The notes below the pieces were generated by a model. It saw only the letters and a program-made list of their open reading frames with translations, ran no database searches and was not told where the DNA came from. A stretch of 64,000 nt of DNA from Lytechinus pictus (Eukaryota > Echinodermata > Echinoidea > Temnopleuroida > Toxopneustidae): the NCBI RefSeq assembly GCF_037042905.1, contig NC_087253.1:17783001-17847000 (forward strand), given 5' to 3'. The translations under genes were made by a program, and so were the position numbers. Below are positions 19,337 through 29,835 of the stretch, one piece after another (the stretch's first letter is position 1; each line of letters begins with the position of its first letter).

Positions 19337-19430
19337 AATACGGTGTGCGTGAGGGTGTGTGAGGGTGTGCGAGTGGGTGTGCGTAAGGGTGTGTGTGTGT
19401 GCGTGACTGTGTGAGATACACACACAGGTA
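19337..19430 (+). repeat. GT-rich microsatellite
   Basis: Imperfect GTGTGCGTGAGGGTGTGTG repeats. No other function is evident. Confidence 0.8.
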
Positions 19431-19533
19431 GACCTACACACTGTGTTCTGATCATCCCCGCTTACCGTTTTTACTGTGTAAGAGAGAATGACTTGAGCGA
19501 AAGGCCTCTAAAACGAGAGAGAAAGAAACTCAC

Positions 19534-19694
19534 CTTCGCATAAAAGAATTCTTCGGGCTTATTCAGAAACAGAGGAGCATCAGGATATGAAATATTGCAG
19601 CGAATCTCATCTAGATATATAGAATTAGGCTCCGCGTCGTATCATCGATAAGAGATGCAAGTCATCTATGACGTAATTGACACTTGACCAATCA
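19534..19694 (-). promoter_or_regulatory. Candidate promoter and non-coding first exon (possibly amylase)
   Basis: Read on the minus strand: a CCAAT-type box TGATTGGTC (19686-19694), then a CRE-like TTACGTCA (about 19668-19675), then a TATA-like CTATATAT (19615-19622). About 80 nt further is an exon-like segment ending CGAAG|GTGAGT at 19534. Order and spacing suit a pol II promoter. No other minus-strand gene lies between this and amylase exon 1 at 15096, so a 4.4-kb 5' UTR intron is a reasonable inference. There is no transcript evidence. Confidence 0.35.
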
Positions 19695-19699
19695 AATCG

Positions 19700-20480
19700 A
19701 GGGATTTCAGTAGCTTGCGACAAGTACCTTGCGATTTTGATGTTGATAAGGAGAACAGTACCCTGGACCGTGGGATATGAAGCCAGGTGATGAGGTTCCC
19801 AATTTGACGGGATGGAAAATACCAGTCAGCCGCTGCCACCCCGCTTGGTCGTAACAATGAACCCATCTTTGTGTCGGCATGTTTTACTAAAATATAAAAA
19901 AAAACATTTATTCAAAATTTTAGCAGGATATGGAAAAATACAAATTATGCTTCATTGTGACAAATTATATCGAGGTTTAGCTCCAAGGTATGTTGATAGG
20001 GGCAAAACAACCTGATGGTGGCTGCAGTAGAGTAATGAGCCAAAGCGAAGCGAACGAGCGGATTTCGATTTTATTTTTTTAATACAAAACGTTAATGTTG
20101 TGATAGATTTTTACATAAAATTTAGATAATAATATCACATTTCGCCCATTACCTTTCTTTTTCTTCATGGTCGTGAAACTTTTGGGGGTCCATGGCTCGC
20201 AGCCCCTTTCCTCATCTGTATACTGTATGTCAGTAAGTAAAATTTTGTCTTTCCCTCTTAATGAAAAAAAAAAGATGACGCCGTCCCCTCTTAAAAGACA
20301 AACCGCCATGCCTCAGCTGGATCAAAGCTATTTCTCAGATATAGTACATGTATGGGATAAATTATTCAAATGTGAGAAATTATAAATGTACAACAGCATT
20401 GACAACTCTTGTATTTAAATATGTTGTGACTTGTGAAAGAAATGAATGAGGCATTGCGGCTTGTCATTGTTCAAAACCCA
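19700..20480. other. No gene recognised
   Basis: AT-rich DNA with a few short ORFs that match nothing I know. An 18-bp string AACTTTTGGGGGTCCATG near 20177 recurs inverted near 21669, possibly marking the ends of an eroded element. Confidence 0.5.
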
Positions 20481-20483
20481 CCT

Positions 20484-20556
20484 ACACCCTGTGGTCTAGT
20501 GGTTAAGGCACCGGCGTTCCGAGCTGGGGGCCCGGGTTCGATTCCTGGTAGAGACA
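20484..20556 (+). repeat. tRNA-derived SINE head or tRNA pseudogene
   Basis: The A-box-like GTGGTCTAGTGG and B box GGGTTCGATTCC are spaced as in a tRNA. The acceptor arm does not pair well, and the sequence runs on into a T-rich body without a tRNA 3' end. A SINE head is more likely than a working tRNA gene. Confidence 0.5.
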
Positions 20557-20909
20557 TTTTTTCGGCATCACCAATTTTTTTTCCAAAAGGCAGATAGCTC
20601 TGGGGAACCTCAATTTAAGCTACGCCTACAATTGTTCTCTTCATACATTTCTTTAACAAGGCACAACATCTATATCTATATCTGTCTCTATCTCTAACTA
20701 TGAATTTATTTATTGTTGTTAATATTATTATTTTATTTTATTTTATCATTGTTACATGAATAGTTCATTTTTTTGGTTACATATTAATTTATTTGTTTGT
20801 GGTCTCTAGGACAACTAGTGCCAGTATTAACACTCCAATTAAGTTACGTTTTATTATTAACGATATCATTTTTGCTTAGCCCCTGAATTGGCAATAATGA
20901 TAGATCTAC

Positions 20910-21010
20910 ATGCCGTGGCGTACAGACGGGGAGGGGGCTTGGGGACGCTTGCCTCCACCAAATTATTCATGCCCCCCCCCCCAAAAAAAAAAAAAAAAAA
21001 AAGAAGAGAG
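20910..21010 (+). mobile_element. Fragment of the 15630-15895 MITE family
   Basis: GCCGTGGCGTACAGACGGGG, then GGGCTTGGGGACGCTTGCC, then C11 followed by about 20 A. This parallels the reverse complement of 15840-15895. The far end could not be placed. Confidence 0.4.
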
Positions 21011-21870
21011 AAAGGTGAAATATTAAAATGGTTATTTGAATATCATGTCAAAATCTATAATAAAATTTGATTTTTTAAATTCAATATTTTTGCCCTCTCC
21101 CTTCGCTGTATATGGTCTCCACAATTTACAAGCGGCATGATAAGTTTTTCCATGCATTAATTCATTGATGAACTTCAATGCAATTACCTTTTTTTATGTA
21201 AAAAAAAGGTATTGTAAAACGGGGAACATGGTGAATGCCAGGTAAATTACATGGATCCAAAATAGGTCCAGATACGCTGGGGGAACAATGGTTAGCGATC
21301 GATCAGGCCATCTTTAAATTGTATGTATACATTTTCATCAAATGTTATTTTTCACAAACAAGAAAGCTTGCTAGAGGCATGCCAATCATAGCAACAGTTT
21401 ATATGCGAATCGGATCAAGGTTCACTAGATCCATGCAGGGTCGTATGCAGGATGATTATTAAAATATATATTATAAAAGGTTAATTGCGATCCTTGTCCT
21501 TTATCTTTCCATTTTCTTCATATCTTGTAAAAAAAATTATGAATCGACTAGAAGGGGCCAGGGTCCTCAGATAGGTTTGCCACAGGTGATGATGTTCCCA
21601 AGACGAGTGGATCGAAAGACACTCAAACACGACCAATTTGCGTGATTTCAAACAACCATTGCATGCTTGGGGCATGGACCCCCAAAAGTTACGCGGCCAA
21701 GAACATTGCAGATGAAAAAAGGAAAGGAAACAAATTATGAAATATGATATAATTCTGTTAACATTATGTCAAAATTTTTGCTCGATCGCGACTTGTTCCA
21801 TATTCGCCATGTTTTTCTCACTCACCATTTTTGGTTCATTTCTCCACTATACTGTAGATGATGAATGATG
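21010..21870. other. No gene recognised
   Basis: AT-rich intergenic DNA. The short ORF complementary to 21481-21675 resembles nothing identifiable. No repeats apart from the inverted 18-mer near 21669. Confidence 0.5.
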
Positions 21871-22820
21871 TAACCAGGTGGGTGTTTTAATGGCTCGGTG
21901 TAAAAATGGCAGAGGTAAAAATGGCAGAGGTAAAAATGGCAAAGGTAAAAATGGCAAAGGTAAAAATGGCAGAGGTAAAAATGACAGCGGTAATAATGGC
22001 AGAGGTAATAATGGCAGAGGTAAAAATGACAGAGGTATAAATGGTCAGTCTTAAACCCCCATGCCAAAAAATCCAGAAGCCCCTCCATGCATACAGTAGA
22101 TTAAATAGGTAAGGTTCTGAGAAGAGAATTGGAATTATGTTTGACTAATGGAAAGGGAAACATTTTTAAATGATACTGTAGATCTTCTGCACCAAATTGA
22201 TAACCTTGAGTTGGTATTTCTTATATTTTCCTGGACTTACATGCACGGCCTTCTCAGTCATGTTAAATTGCTCTTCTAATATTCATATTTGAAGCACAAG
22301 TTGGATCCCAAGTATTATTCTTAATTCATTACAGGGGAAATTCACACTTACAAAGTTTATTGTAGAAATAGCAGCAACTAATTAAACTGATATTGGTGGG
22401 GGTATTAGGGAATCCATCAAATATTTGAAAAGCTATTAGAATTTTACATTTTAACGGTGACGTCATTTGCGAGCAGTTTTTCCCACATTATGGTGTAATA
22501 AAAAATAAAAATGAAATGTCATTTTCTAAAAAAAAAATGAAAATGTTTTTTATTGTACCCTAAGTATATCAACATGCAAATCATTTCACATCCGCTCCTG
22601 AAATTTATTTTTGGGCAATCATGAACCACTGATTAAAAAATTGAAAAGTATATATTTTGGTGCATAAAATACGGGGCAGCTGCTAGTATATGACCTCTGT
22701 CAATTTAACCTCTGCCATTTTTACCTCTGCCCATTTTACCTCTGCCATTTTTACCTCTGCCATATTTACCTCTGCCATTATTACCTCTGCCATTTTACCT
22801 CTGCCATTATTACTTCTGCC

Positions 22821-25252
22821 CATGGGCGGAAATCCCAGGGGGGACAGGGGGGACGTGTCCCCCCTACTAAAAATAGTAGGGGGGACACAATATCAAATGT
22901 CCCCCCTACTATTTTTGGTCTTTTATGATGGTAAGAAATACATCATTCTAAATCGAAATAAAACATGTATTTTGGGACGAGTTGGGACGAGATGACCGTA
23001 CTTTTGGGATGATAACCTTTTTTTTTTGCTTGTCAAATTTTCCCGCCCCTTGTCCCCATAGGCGAATCCAGGGGGGCCGAGGCCCCCCCCCCCCCCATTG
23101 GCGGAGCAAAAAAAAGAAAAAAAGGGAAGAAGGGAAGAAGGAAAAAGGAAAAAAGGAGGGAAAGAGAGGAAAAAACAAGAGAAGGACGACGAGTGCATAA
23201 AATAAGATGAGGGGAAGACTTGGAAAATAAAAATAATCTTTCGTGCCACTATATACAATTTTCGCTCGCGCTTCGCGCTCGCATTGCCTGTTAGGTGATT
23301 TACATATCTTGTTCAATATGGAGCTCAAATATCAAGTTTGGAAGTCAATATACAAAACATATTTCATCTCGGAAATCGAACTTTCATTATTTTGTGTGAT
23401 TTACACATTGGTTTTTCAAAAGTGCTCTGTAAAAATGTCAGTTTTATGGTCTGAATAATTTTATCAACATTTGCTGCTTGCGCTGCGTGCTCGCAAATTT
23501 TGATTTATCAGGTACTTATTATTTTCGTGTATTCCATAAAGTTTTCAAAATATCCCTTTTCAGGTCTGATTGTCAAGACGTATCAGCTAGCGCTGCACGC
23601 TGGCATTTTGATTGGCGAGTTATGTATGTTTCAATATTGATTATACAACAAACTACTTAAAGTCCCCTTTTCATGACAGTTTATCAAAAATTTTAGCTCG
23701 CGATTTGCGCTCGCATTAATGGTTAAAAATATATTAACTGATGCATCCCATTCATAATTACAAAAGTGAAATTTCCAGTTTTTATGCCATAATATCATCA
23801 GATTTCGCGCCCTCATTAGGCATTAATGAATATGATATTAATTTGATAATTAAATTGTCCCTTTTGTTTCATCTCGCGCTTAGCAAGAGGAATAGGAAGA
23901 TAGTCATCATTTTCATGACATGTCGTAAGGATGTCCCGGTCCTATGTCAAAACTCAAAGTAATAATAATGAAAATTTTAGCACTTTTTTTAAGTGCTATC
24001 CATATCCACCTAACAATTTTCCTACAAAGTGCTTGAAATATAAAGCTGTAATTGACTCTTTTTTCAGATCGGAATATCAAAGTTTCATGATTTTCATGAT
24101 TAAAGATGTATTTAGAATGCCTAGATTCTAGGTCAAAATATGAAACACGCGCGCGCATGTTTATTCAAATACTCAACTTGTTCTCTATTTAAATCATTAT
24201 CCAGTTTCAGATCACAATATCAAAATTTTTCTGCTCGCGCTTTGTGCTCGCATTAGAAATGTAGGAAGACCCCTATTACTCATCCTTTTCATGATTTACA
24301 AAACATTGATTTTGATTGATTTATTTTATTTAAACACGGTAAATAAACAGAGTGGCCCATTCTTAGGTCTAAATCTCGATTTGTTTTCTGCTCGCGCTTC
24401 GCGCTTGCATCAATTGTTTAATTATATAGCTATCCTGTTCACGATTACAAAAATTGATTAAAATTTTTTCTTTAGAAATTTTCAAAAATTTTCAGCTCGC
24501 GCTTCGCGCTCGCATTCTTTTAATTGTTGAAATATGTAACAGCTTCATGGCTAAGTGCAAGCAGTCCTTAACAGGTACCTTTTCAACAGGTACCAGTTCA
24601 AAACGTATATACAAATTTTCTGCTCGCGCTTTGCGCTCGCATTCTTAATACTCATCCTTTTCATGATTTCCAAAACATGAATAGAGTGTCTCGTTCAGTA
24701 AATATAATAGGACTAAATCTCTAAATTTTCCGCTCGCATCAATTTTCTTCTTATATACCTATTCTGCTTGAGTTACAAAAAGTGCTTAGAATTTCCATTC
24801 TTTAGGTGAAAATGTCAACAAAAATCAGCTCGCGCTTCGCGCTCGCATTATTTGATTGTTAAATGCTAACTGCACGCAGTTTTTAACAGGTATCTTTTCC
24901 ATCAGTTAATTTCTGCTCGCGCTTTGCGTTCGTAGTAATTATTAAGTTGCATACACATTTTTTTCAGGATAACAAACATTGCCCAGAATGTTCAAATTTT
25001 AGTCAAAAATACATAAAATTTCGCGCTCGCATCATATAAATAAGGATTATGATATTATATATGAATTTATAAGAATAAAGCTAAGAAGTGAATAATGAGA
25101 ACTACCCCTTCAAAGAAACAAACACAAATCATCTTCGAGCTGCCGATTGGTAAAAATATGGCTGAAACAAATTTCCGCCCCCCCCCCCTATTGGCGAAGG
25201 CTGGATCCGCCCCTGTGTCCCCCCTACCTTTTGGGAGAGATTTCCGCCCCTG
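22821..25252. mobile_element. Non-autonomous hAT-like element (CAGGGGCGGAAATC ends)
   Basis: The left end is CATGGGCGGAAATCCC. The right end, read inward, is CAGGGGCGGAAATCTCTCCC. A perfect 8-bp duplication CTTCTGCC (22813-22820 and 25253-25260) comes from the 15-mer array it entered. TGTCCCCCCTAC motifs sit inside both ends. It has no transposase. Without its own passenger (23057-25215) it would be only about 270 bp. Confidence 0.85.
23057..25215. mobile_element. Non-autonomous hAT-like element with GCGCTTCGCG array
   Basis: The left end is CATAGGCGAATCCAGGGGGG and the right end inward is CAGGGGCGGATCCAGCC, with a probable imperfect 8-bp duplication TTGTCCCC/GTGTCCCC. The interior (23260-25050) is a degenerate tandem array of roughly 100-130-bp AT-rich units. 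Each unit is punctuated by CTCGCGCTTCGCGCTCGCAT or a variant, about 15 occurrences. A truncated relative is at 2220-3357. The short ORFs are not coding. Confidence 0.7.
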
Positions 25253-25625
25253 CTTCTGCCATTATTACCTCTGCCATTTTTACCTCTGCCATTTTTACCC
25301 GGCACCTGTTTTAATAAAGCTGTTCTTAAGTTAAGAGCGACTTTAAGAACGAATGGTGATTTGTATATTCATTGGCACTGGCGTAAATCCGTGTTGATGG
25401 GTGGAGGGGGATGATTGAAATATTTTGGCTTTTTTTTTGCAATCATGTTTTTAGATATGCAAGGAATTGTCATTGATATGTCCATATGGCAAATACCCCT
25501 CCAATATTATTGTCTTTTTTACCCCATGATGGTTTAATGGTTTTATTAGAGATTACATTCAAAATAAATTCATGAATAAATCATCCACTTCAAGCTAACG
25601 GATATCCACACACCCATCACGCATA

Positions 25626-25654
25626 TTTCTCTCTCTCTCACACACACTCTCTCA

Positions 25655-25685
<31 letters not shown>

Positions 25686-25703
25686 TCTTTCTCTCACGCA
25701 CAT
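25626..25703 (+). repeat. CT/CA microsatellite
   Basis: Interleaved TCTCTC and CACACA runs inside the hAT element at 25376-27412. Confidence 0.85.
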
Positions 25704-26304
25704 ATACACATGTCATCAACATTTACAAATCACTAAGTTTATTCAAATGATGCATCATTCTACACTATTAATCAAAGGAGAGTCATGAACACGATATATA
25801 AAACAAGATATAACTTTCTACTTTCAGACAGCGGTGCTTTAATAATAGGTCTATCTGTACATTCTTTGGCAAAAAACAAAACACGTCATGATAATCACCA
25901 TGATAATACTGCTGGATAATATCATCGATAAAGTGTAATAATAGTAAAATAACAACAGTGAAAGAACAAAAGGACAATAAACAAAACAAGGGGATAATAC
26001 TATTCCCTATTCATAATAATGATAATAACTATAATAATAATGATAATAATAATATAATAATATTAATAATAATGATAATAATAATAATAAGTAGGGCCTA
26101 TGATAATAATAAAAATAATAATTATGATAGTTAAAAGAATAATAGTGATAAAGAGTAATAAGAATGCTATAAATAATAACAATGATTTTTATAATATGAT
26201 AACAGTATTGATAAAACTAATAATGATAATATCAATAATTACAATAACAATATGATACGGTGTAAATCCACTCAACTTGTACGAACTCCTCTTACTTTGT
26301 AGGA

Positions 26305-26916
26305 TTAGAAATTGCCATAAATGTTCTTCCTGATGTCAGATCTGGCTGCAAATTCTTTGGCCACTTTTTCGATGTTGACTTGGTCAAGGATGCCACAGTG
26401 AGCATTGCAGACCACCACGGCGTTGAGTCTTCGTTGTGTCATTGTATTCCGAAGCCATGACTTTAACCGGCGCAAGGTAGAGAAACTTCTCTCACATTCG
26501 CTGGAAGACACTGGACAAACAAGAAGAAGCTTCATGAGGGTCTTCACCTCGGGAAACAGTGCTCGGACCTCCGGGAACATCATCCTGTATGCTTCCACGG
26601 CCTCATGAAGTGATGACGCACCTGGTGTTTGCAGAAACATCGGCAGTTGTATCGCAAGGATGTCGGTAGATGCTGGATGATTTGGCTTGTCATGATGAAG
26701 ATGCAAGACATTCACAATCACAGGTTTGTTGACACTTTGTTGGTCATGTTGGTCGCTGCTAGGTTCGGAGGTTGAGGCTTCTTCTTTACTAGCAGTTGTA
26801 GACTCATTTGAGACATTTTCTGCCACATCTTCCTGTGGATCCTCTTCATCTCTTCTCCTGAAGAAAGACGTTAAATTTGTGCTCAATTTACGTCGTTTTG
26901 AACCGGACTGGGACAT
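26305..26916 (-). pseudogene. hAT transposase, internally deleted (N-terminal tail plus dimerisation domain)
   Basis: The 203-residue ORF begins MSQSGSKRRKLS; an upstream in-frame Met at 26979 would add 21 residues. The first ~70 residues are a basic KRRK stretch followed by an acidic Ser/Glu-rich tail, like the extreme N terminus of ZMYM/TTF-finger hAT proteins. The ORF then passes directly to the C-terminal hAT dimerisation region. That region shows MKLLLVCPVSSSECERSFS, then LRRLKSWLRNTMTQRRLNAV. The zinc finger and the catalytic DDE core are absent, so it cannot catalyse transposition. The frame is nevertheless intact to its stop. It may be an internal-deletion derivative, or a short form able to bind full-length transposase; that is untested. 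Confidence 0.85.
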
Positions 26917-27689
26917 GAAGCCAAAACTATATTCCCTATTACGAGTTGTCAAGTTTAATGAAGTCAAACTAACATACATGCATTACATCAAACCCATTAC
27001 AACAGTCTCGCGCGGTAAAACTGAACATACACCACGCATGATCGGAATGCGAATACGCGCGTAAACTACATTTTTTGACATTCCATCTTAATCCCTTCCC
27101 AAAGACCCCAACATTGATGAATTGGAAGAAACTGGGGTTTTCTCTTCAATGTTATAATAAGGACATAAGTATTTCGTTTGGAAATGGTGAACAGGCTCTT
27201 TATTTGCATTTTATGATTCAATAATATTGTTTTATTTGTTAAGCGGTATTTTAGGAAGAATTTTCTCCAATAAAACAATTAGCTTTTGTGATTTTTTTTC
27301 TTCATTTCTTTCGTAAAAAGTGGGGGGGGGGATGTTTTTACAGGCCATCCCCCTCCTCGAAAAGTGGGAGGGGGATATATCCCCCATCCGCCACCCGGGA
27401 TTTACACCAGTGTTCATTGGCGATGGTTAAGCGCGTAAGAAAGGATCACCAGTCGTTCTTAAAGTCGCTCTTAACTTACGAACAGCTTTATGAAACGGCC
27501 CCAAGGGTTAAAGACAGGCCTATATGAAATCCATACGGCGAACTCTATCTTGGGCCATAAAATATGGAAGTTGGGAACGATTCTTGAGTTGGCTGATGCA
27601 TTAAAGCGTTCCTAATAAGTTTTGTTGATTTCTTTTAAACTTTAGCACGAAGAACTAAAAATATACATGGCAAAATATTGTGAGTCCTT

Positions 27690-27845
27690 TAACACCAAAG
27701 TAACACCAATCGGTTGGGCCTAATCCCAACATTAACACCAGACCACTGCTTTACCCACAACAGAGATTTTGACTCAGAGCCAAATTGTGTTGTTAAGGCA
27801 ACACCGGTTGGCGGTTGCAGTGCCAAAATCACCGTTGAGTGCTAG
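27690..27845. mobile_element. Degenerate TAACACC-type MITE fragment
   Basis: Repeated AACACCA/GGTGTT-like motifs (TAACACCAAAGTAACACC, GGCAACACCGG) resemble the interiors of 51735-51983 and 63595-63838, but the ends are not clear. Confidence 0.3.
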
Positions 27846-27879
27846 GCCATTACTTTAGTAGGTTGCGGTTCACTAGCGT

Positions 27880-28110
27880 ACGTACGGGGGGGGGGGGCAG
27901 TCTGCCCCCCTGACGAGCCACAACCCATGCAAAATACGTATCCCTGCCCCCTGACGAGCTTGAAATACTTTTTTTACCCCCCCCCCCTGACGAGCTTGAA
28001 GACCTTTATTGCCCCCCCCCCCCCCCCTGACGAGCTTGAAGACCTTTTTTTTTTTTTTTTTTTTTTTTTTTGCTTGTCAAATTTTTTGGCGGACGGTTTT
28101 GCCCCCCCCT
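27880..28110 (+). repeat. Tandem units of CCCCCCTGACGAGC with poly-C and poly-T
   Basis: Four units read CCCCCCTGACGAGC(T/C)..TTGAAGACCTTT, separated by C tracts up to 18 nt and a final T tract of about 23. The block starts GTACGTACGGGGGG and is probably part of a GC-tract MITE. Confidence 0.55.
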
Positions 28111-28132
28111 GTTGTGGTTGTACAATAATTGC

Positions 28133-29835
28133 ACACTACATGTCAGTCAGTCCGCAAGCCCCTGTGTTAAAGGGGAATCCAGCCTTGGCCATAAAATGTT
28201 GTGTTGGGAAGGAGAAAAATAAATTAAACAGAATGGTGAAAATTTGAAAGAAATCCGACAAGAAATAAGAAAGTTATAGCTGCTTTAAAATTGGGATTAC
28301 TAATACTATGTAGATTTCAAATTGGCAACTGGGTAAGTAAATTATGACAAGGGGCAAGGACAACTTTCCCATAGGCCATGTACTTTATTATCAGGGATTT
28401 GTGGTTTTCTCCTAATAAGTACCCATTCCCCTGGGGCAGTAATCTAAATATAACCCAGGTAGTATATTGTTTAATGTCCCCATGAAAGAAAAAATATAAT
28501 TTGAAATAAAACTTTGAGGAAAAATGACATTTTAGCCATAATATGTAGTGGAGTACATGGAAGAGTAGTCCTTGCCTTACATCACTATGACATCCCATAT
28601 GCGGCCAATTTGAAGTCTCCATTAGTATAGTAATTACCAATATTTACAAAATTCATAACTTTCCTGTTGTTTGTCCAATATTGTTCAAACTTACACCTAT
28701 CAACTTGTCTGATTTTTCTTTTTCTTATAAAAACAAGTTTTTATTTGGGTTGGATTCCCCTTTAATGAGCAAATTAGCAAGATTTATCCAAGTCCTCTTG
28801 TGGCTGAATTCATGTCCCTGCAAAATCTCGTGAATTGTGAGACTTTCTTTCTCAAAGAATTTAACAACTTTCTCCTTGAGTAATATTGATTATTTTTGTA
28901 CCATGGGCAAGAGTAAATGTTACTCTTTTATATTGATCATTTCTTTTGAATGAAATATTTTGATAGATAAGTGAATTTTTTACCTGAAAAGATGCATCAA
29001 ACAGAATTTTCTTCCTCTGTTTTCACTTGCAAATTGTGCAACATTGTGTGTTTTAGACACCAACATTATTTACATCATCAGAAAGCTCAAACTCTATACT
29101 TTCTTACAATGTCACTCTTGATATGTGGTATCTTTTAGATGGGTCAGCAGCCAGCTTTTTCCATCAAGATGCAAGACGAGATTTCTGAAATTTCTGAGTT
29201 ACATAAAATCCAGAGTTCTGATTGGCTGAATACTGTTTTCAAAACAAACAGGCGCGGGTAATTTGAAGAGATTACCACATGGTGAGTGTGACCTTGCAGA
29301 GGCCCAGTGTGGGGAACATTGGAATTTGCGTGGGTGTGTGGTCTCTATGACCAATCAGAGCGCAGTATTCTTGTTTTTGAGCTGCAAAATGTACTTGGCC
29401 TATGAAAAGCTGGCTGCTGACCCATCTAAAATACATCTTCTTATAAAAATTATATCATATTAAAGCTTAGATCTTCAGCTTTATCATGATTTAAAAATCA
29501 TTTGTGCCCAAACAGAAATTAAGTGTAAAAACAACAACTTTTGTTGCATGAAAAAAAATATTTTGTTTTATGTTTTAGATCAAAAGTTTTTCCTATATTA
29601 CAACATTCTTTTAAAAATCAAAACATATGACCTGAAAGAATAATTCTTCTTCTTTACAATGATACCAAAAACATGAAATTTGGTCAATATTTAGAGCAGC
29701 AATGGCCGAATAAAAAGAGGTGTTTTGGTTCGCACCAAGCTCATTAACTATGCAAGAACCCTCTAGTCATGAATATCACTTGGATAAAAGAAGCTACTTT
29801 TTCAGGGCTTGCGGACTGACTGATGTCACACAGTG
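28133..29835. mobile_element. Foldback element with CAGTCAGTCCGCAAGCCC ends
   Basis: The left end GTCAGTCAGTCCGCAAGCCC is matched inverted at GGGCTTGCGGACTGACTGA (about 29807-29825). A second inner inverted pair, GATGGGTCAGCAGCCAGC (about 29139) and GCTGGCTGCTGACCCATC (about 29409), forms the central hairpin. The TTAA MITE at 28167-28765 is inserted just inside the left end. No coding sequence was recognised. Confidence 0.55.
28167..28765. mobile_element. TTAA-flanked MITE (AGGGGAATCCAGCC ends)
   Basis: TTAA at 28167-28170 and 28762-28765 flanks AGGGGAATCCAGCC and GGTTGGATTCCCCT, a near-perfect inverted pair. It contains ATAAGAAAGTTAT near the left end, a motif shared with the other TTAA MITEs in this window. 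Confidence 0.75.

Larger units (their letters stand above)
21892..25307. mobile_element. Foldback element with TGGCAGAGGTAAAAA arrays as ends
   Basis: It starts GGCTCGGTGTAAAAATGG and ends CCATTTTTACCCGGCACCT. It is flanked by the 8-bp duplication GTTTTAAT (21884-21891 and 25308-25315). The left arm is about 10 units of the 15-mer AAAAATGGCAGAGGT (21900-22045). The right arm is the same 15-mer reversed (about 22690-22815, continuing 25254-25298). The right array is split by the 22821-25252 element. The 22050-22690 interior has no ORF of note. The 8-bp duplication points to hAT-type mobilisation. Confidence 0.75.
25376..27412 (-). mobile_element. hAT transposon with intact ends and deleted transposase
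   Basis: Inverted ends CACTGGCGTAAATCC (left) and CACTGGTGTAAATCCCGG (right, read inward) are flanked by a perfect 8-bp duplication TTCATTGG (25368-25375 and 27413-27420). Both features are diagnostic of hAT elements. It carries one minus-strand ORF (26305-26916) with the hAT dimerisation region. At 2.04 kb it is shorter than autonomous hAT elements. An AAT/GATAAT-rich stretch fills 25990-26260. Confidence 0.92.
21875..27505. mobile_element. Host MITE broken by two independent nested insertions
   Basis: Pieces of one MITE of about 160 bp (ends GGGTGTTTTAAT / AGCTTTATGAAAC) survive at about 21880-21891, 25308-25375 and 27413-27505. Joined, they parallel the intact copy at 52508-52682: AAAGCTGTTCTTAAG then GCGACTTTAAGAACGA, mirrored as TCGTTCTTAAAGTCGC then CTTACGAACAGC. 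The gaps are filled by the elements at 21892-25307 and 25376-27412, each bounded by an 8-bp duplication of host MITE sequence. Confidence 0.8.

Noticed and set aside
20484..20556. Functional tRNA gene
   Set aside because: Acceptor stem does not pair and the sequence runs into a SINE-like body; retained only as a SINE head or pseudogene.
23243..23458. Conserved-looking 71-residue ORF also seen complementary to 2813-3139
   Set aside because: Similarity reflects copies of one non-coding dispersed element; frames and stops are not maintained between copies.
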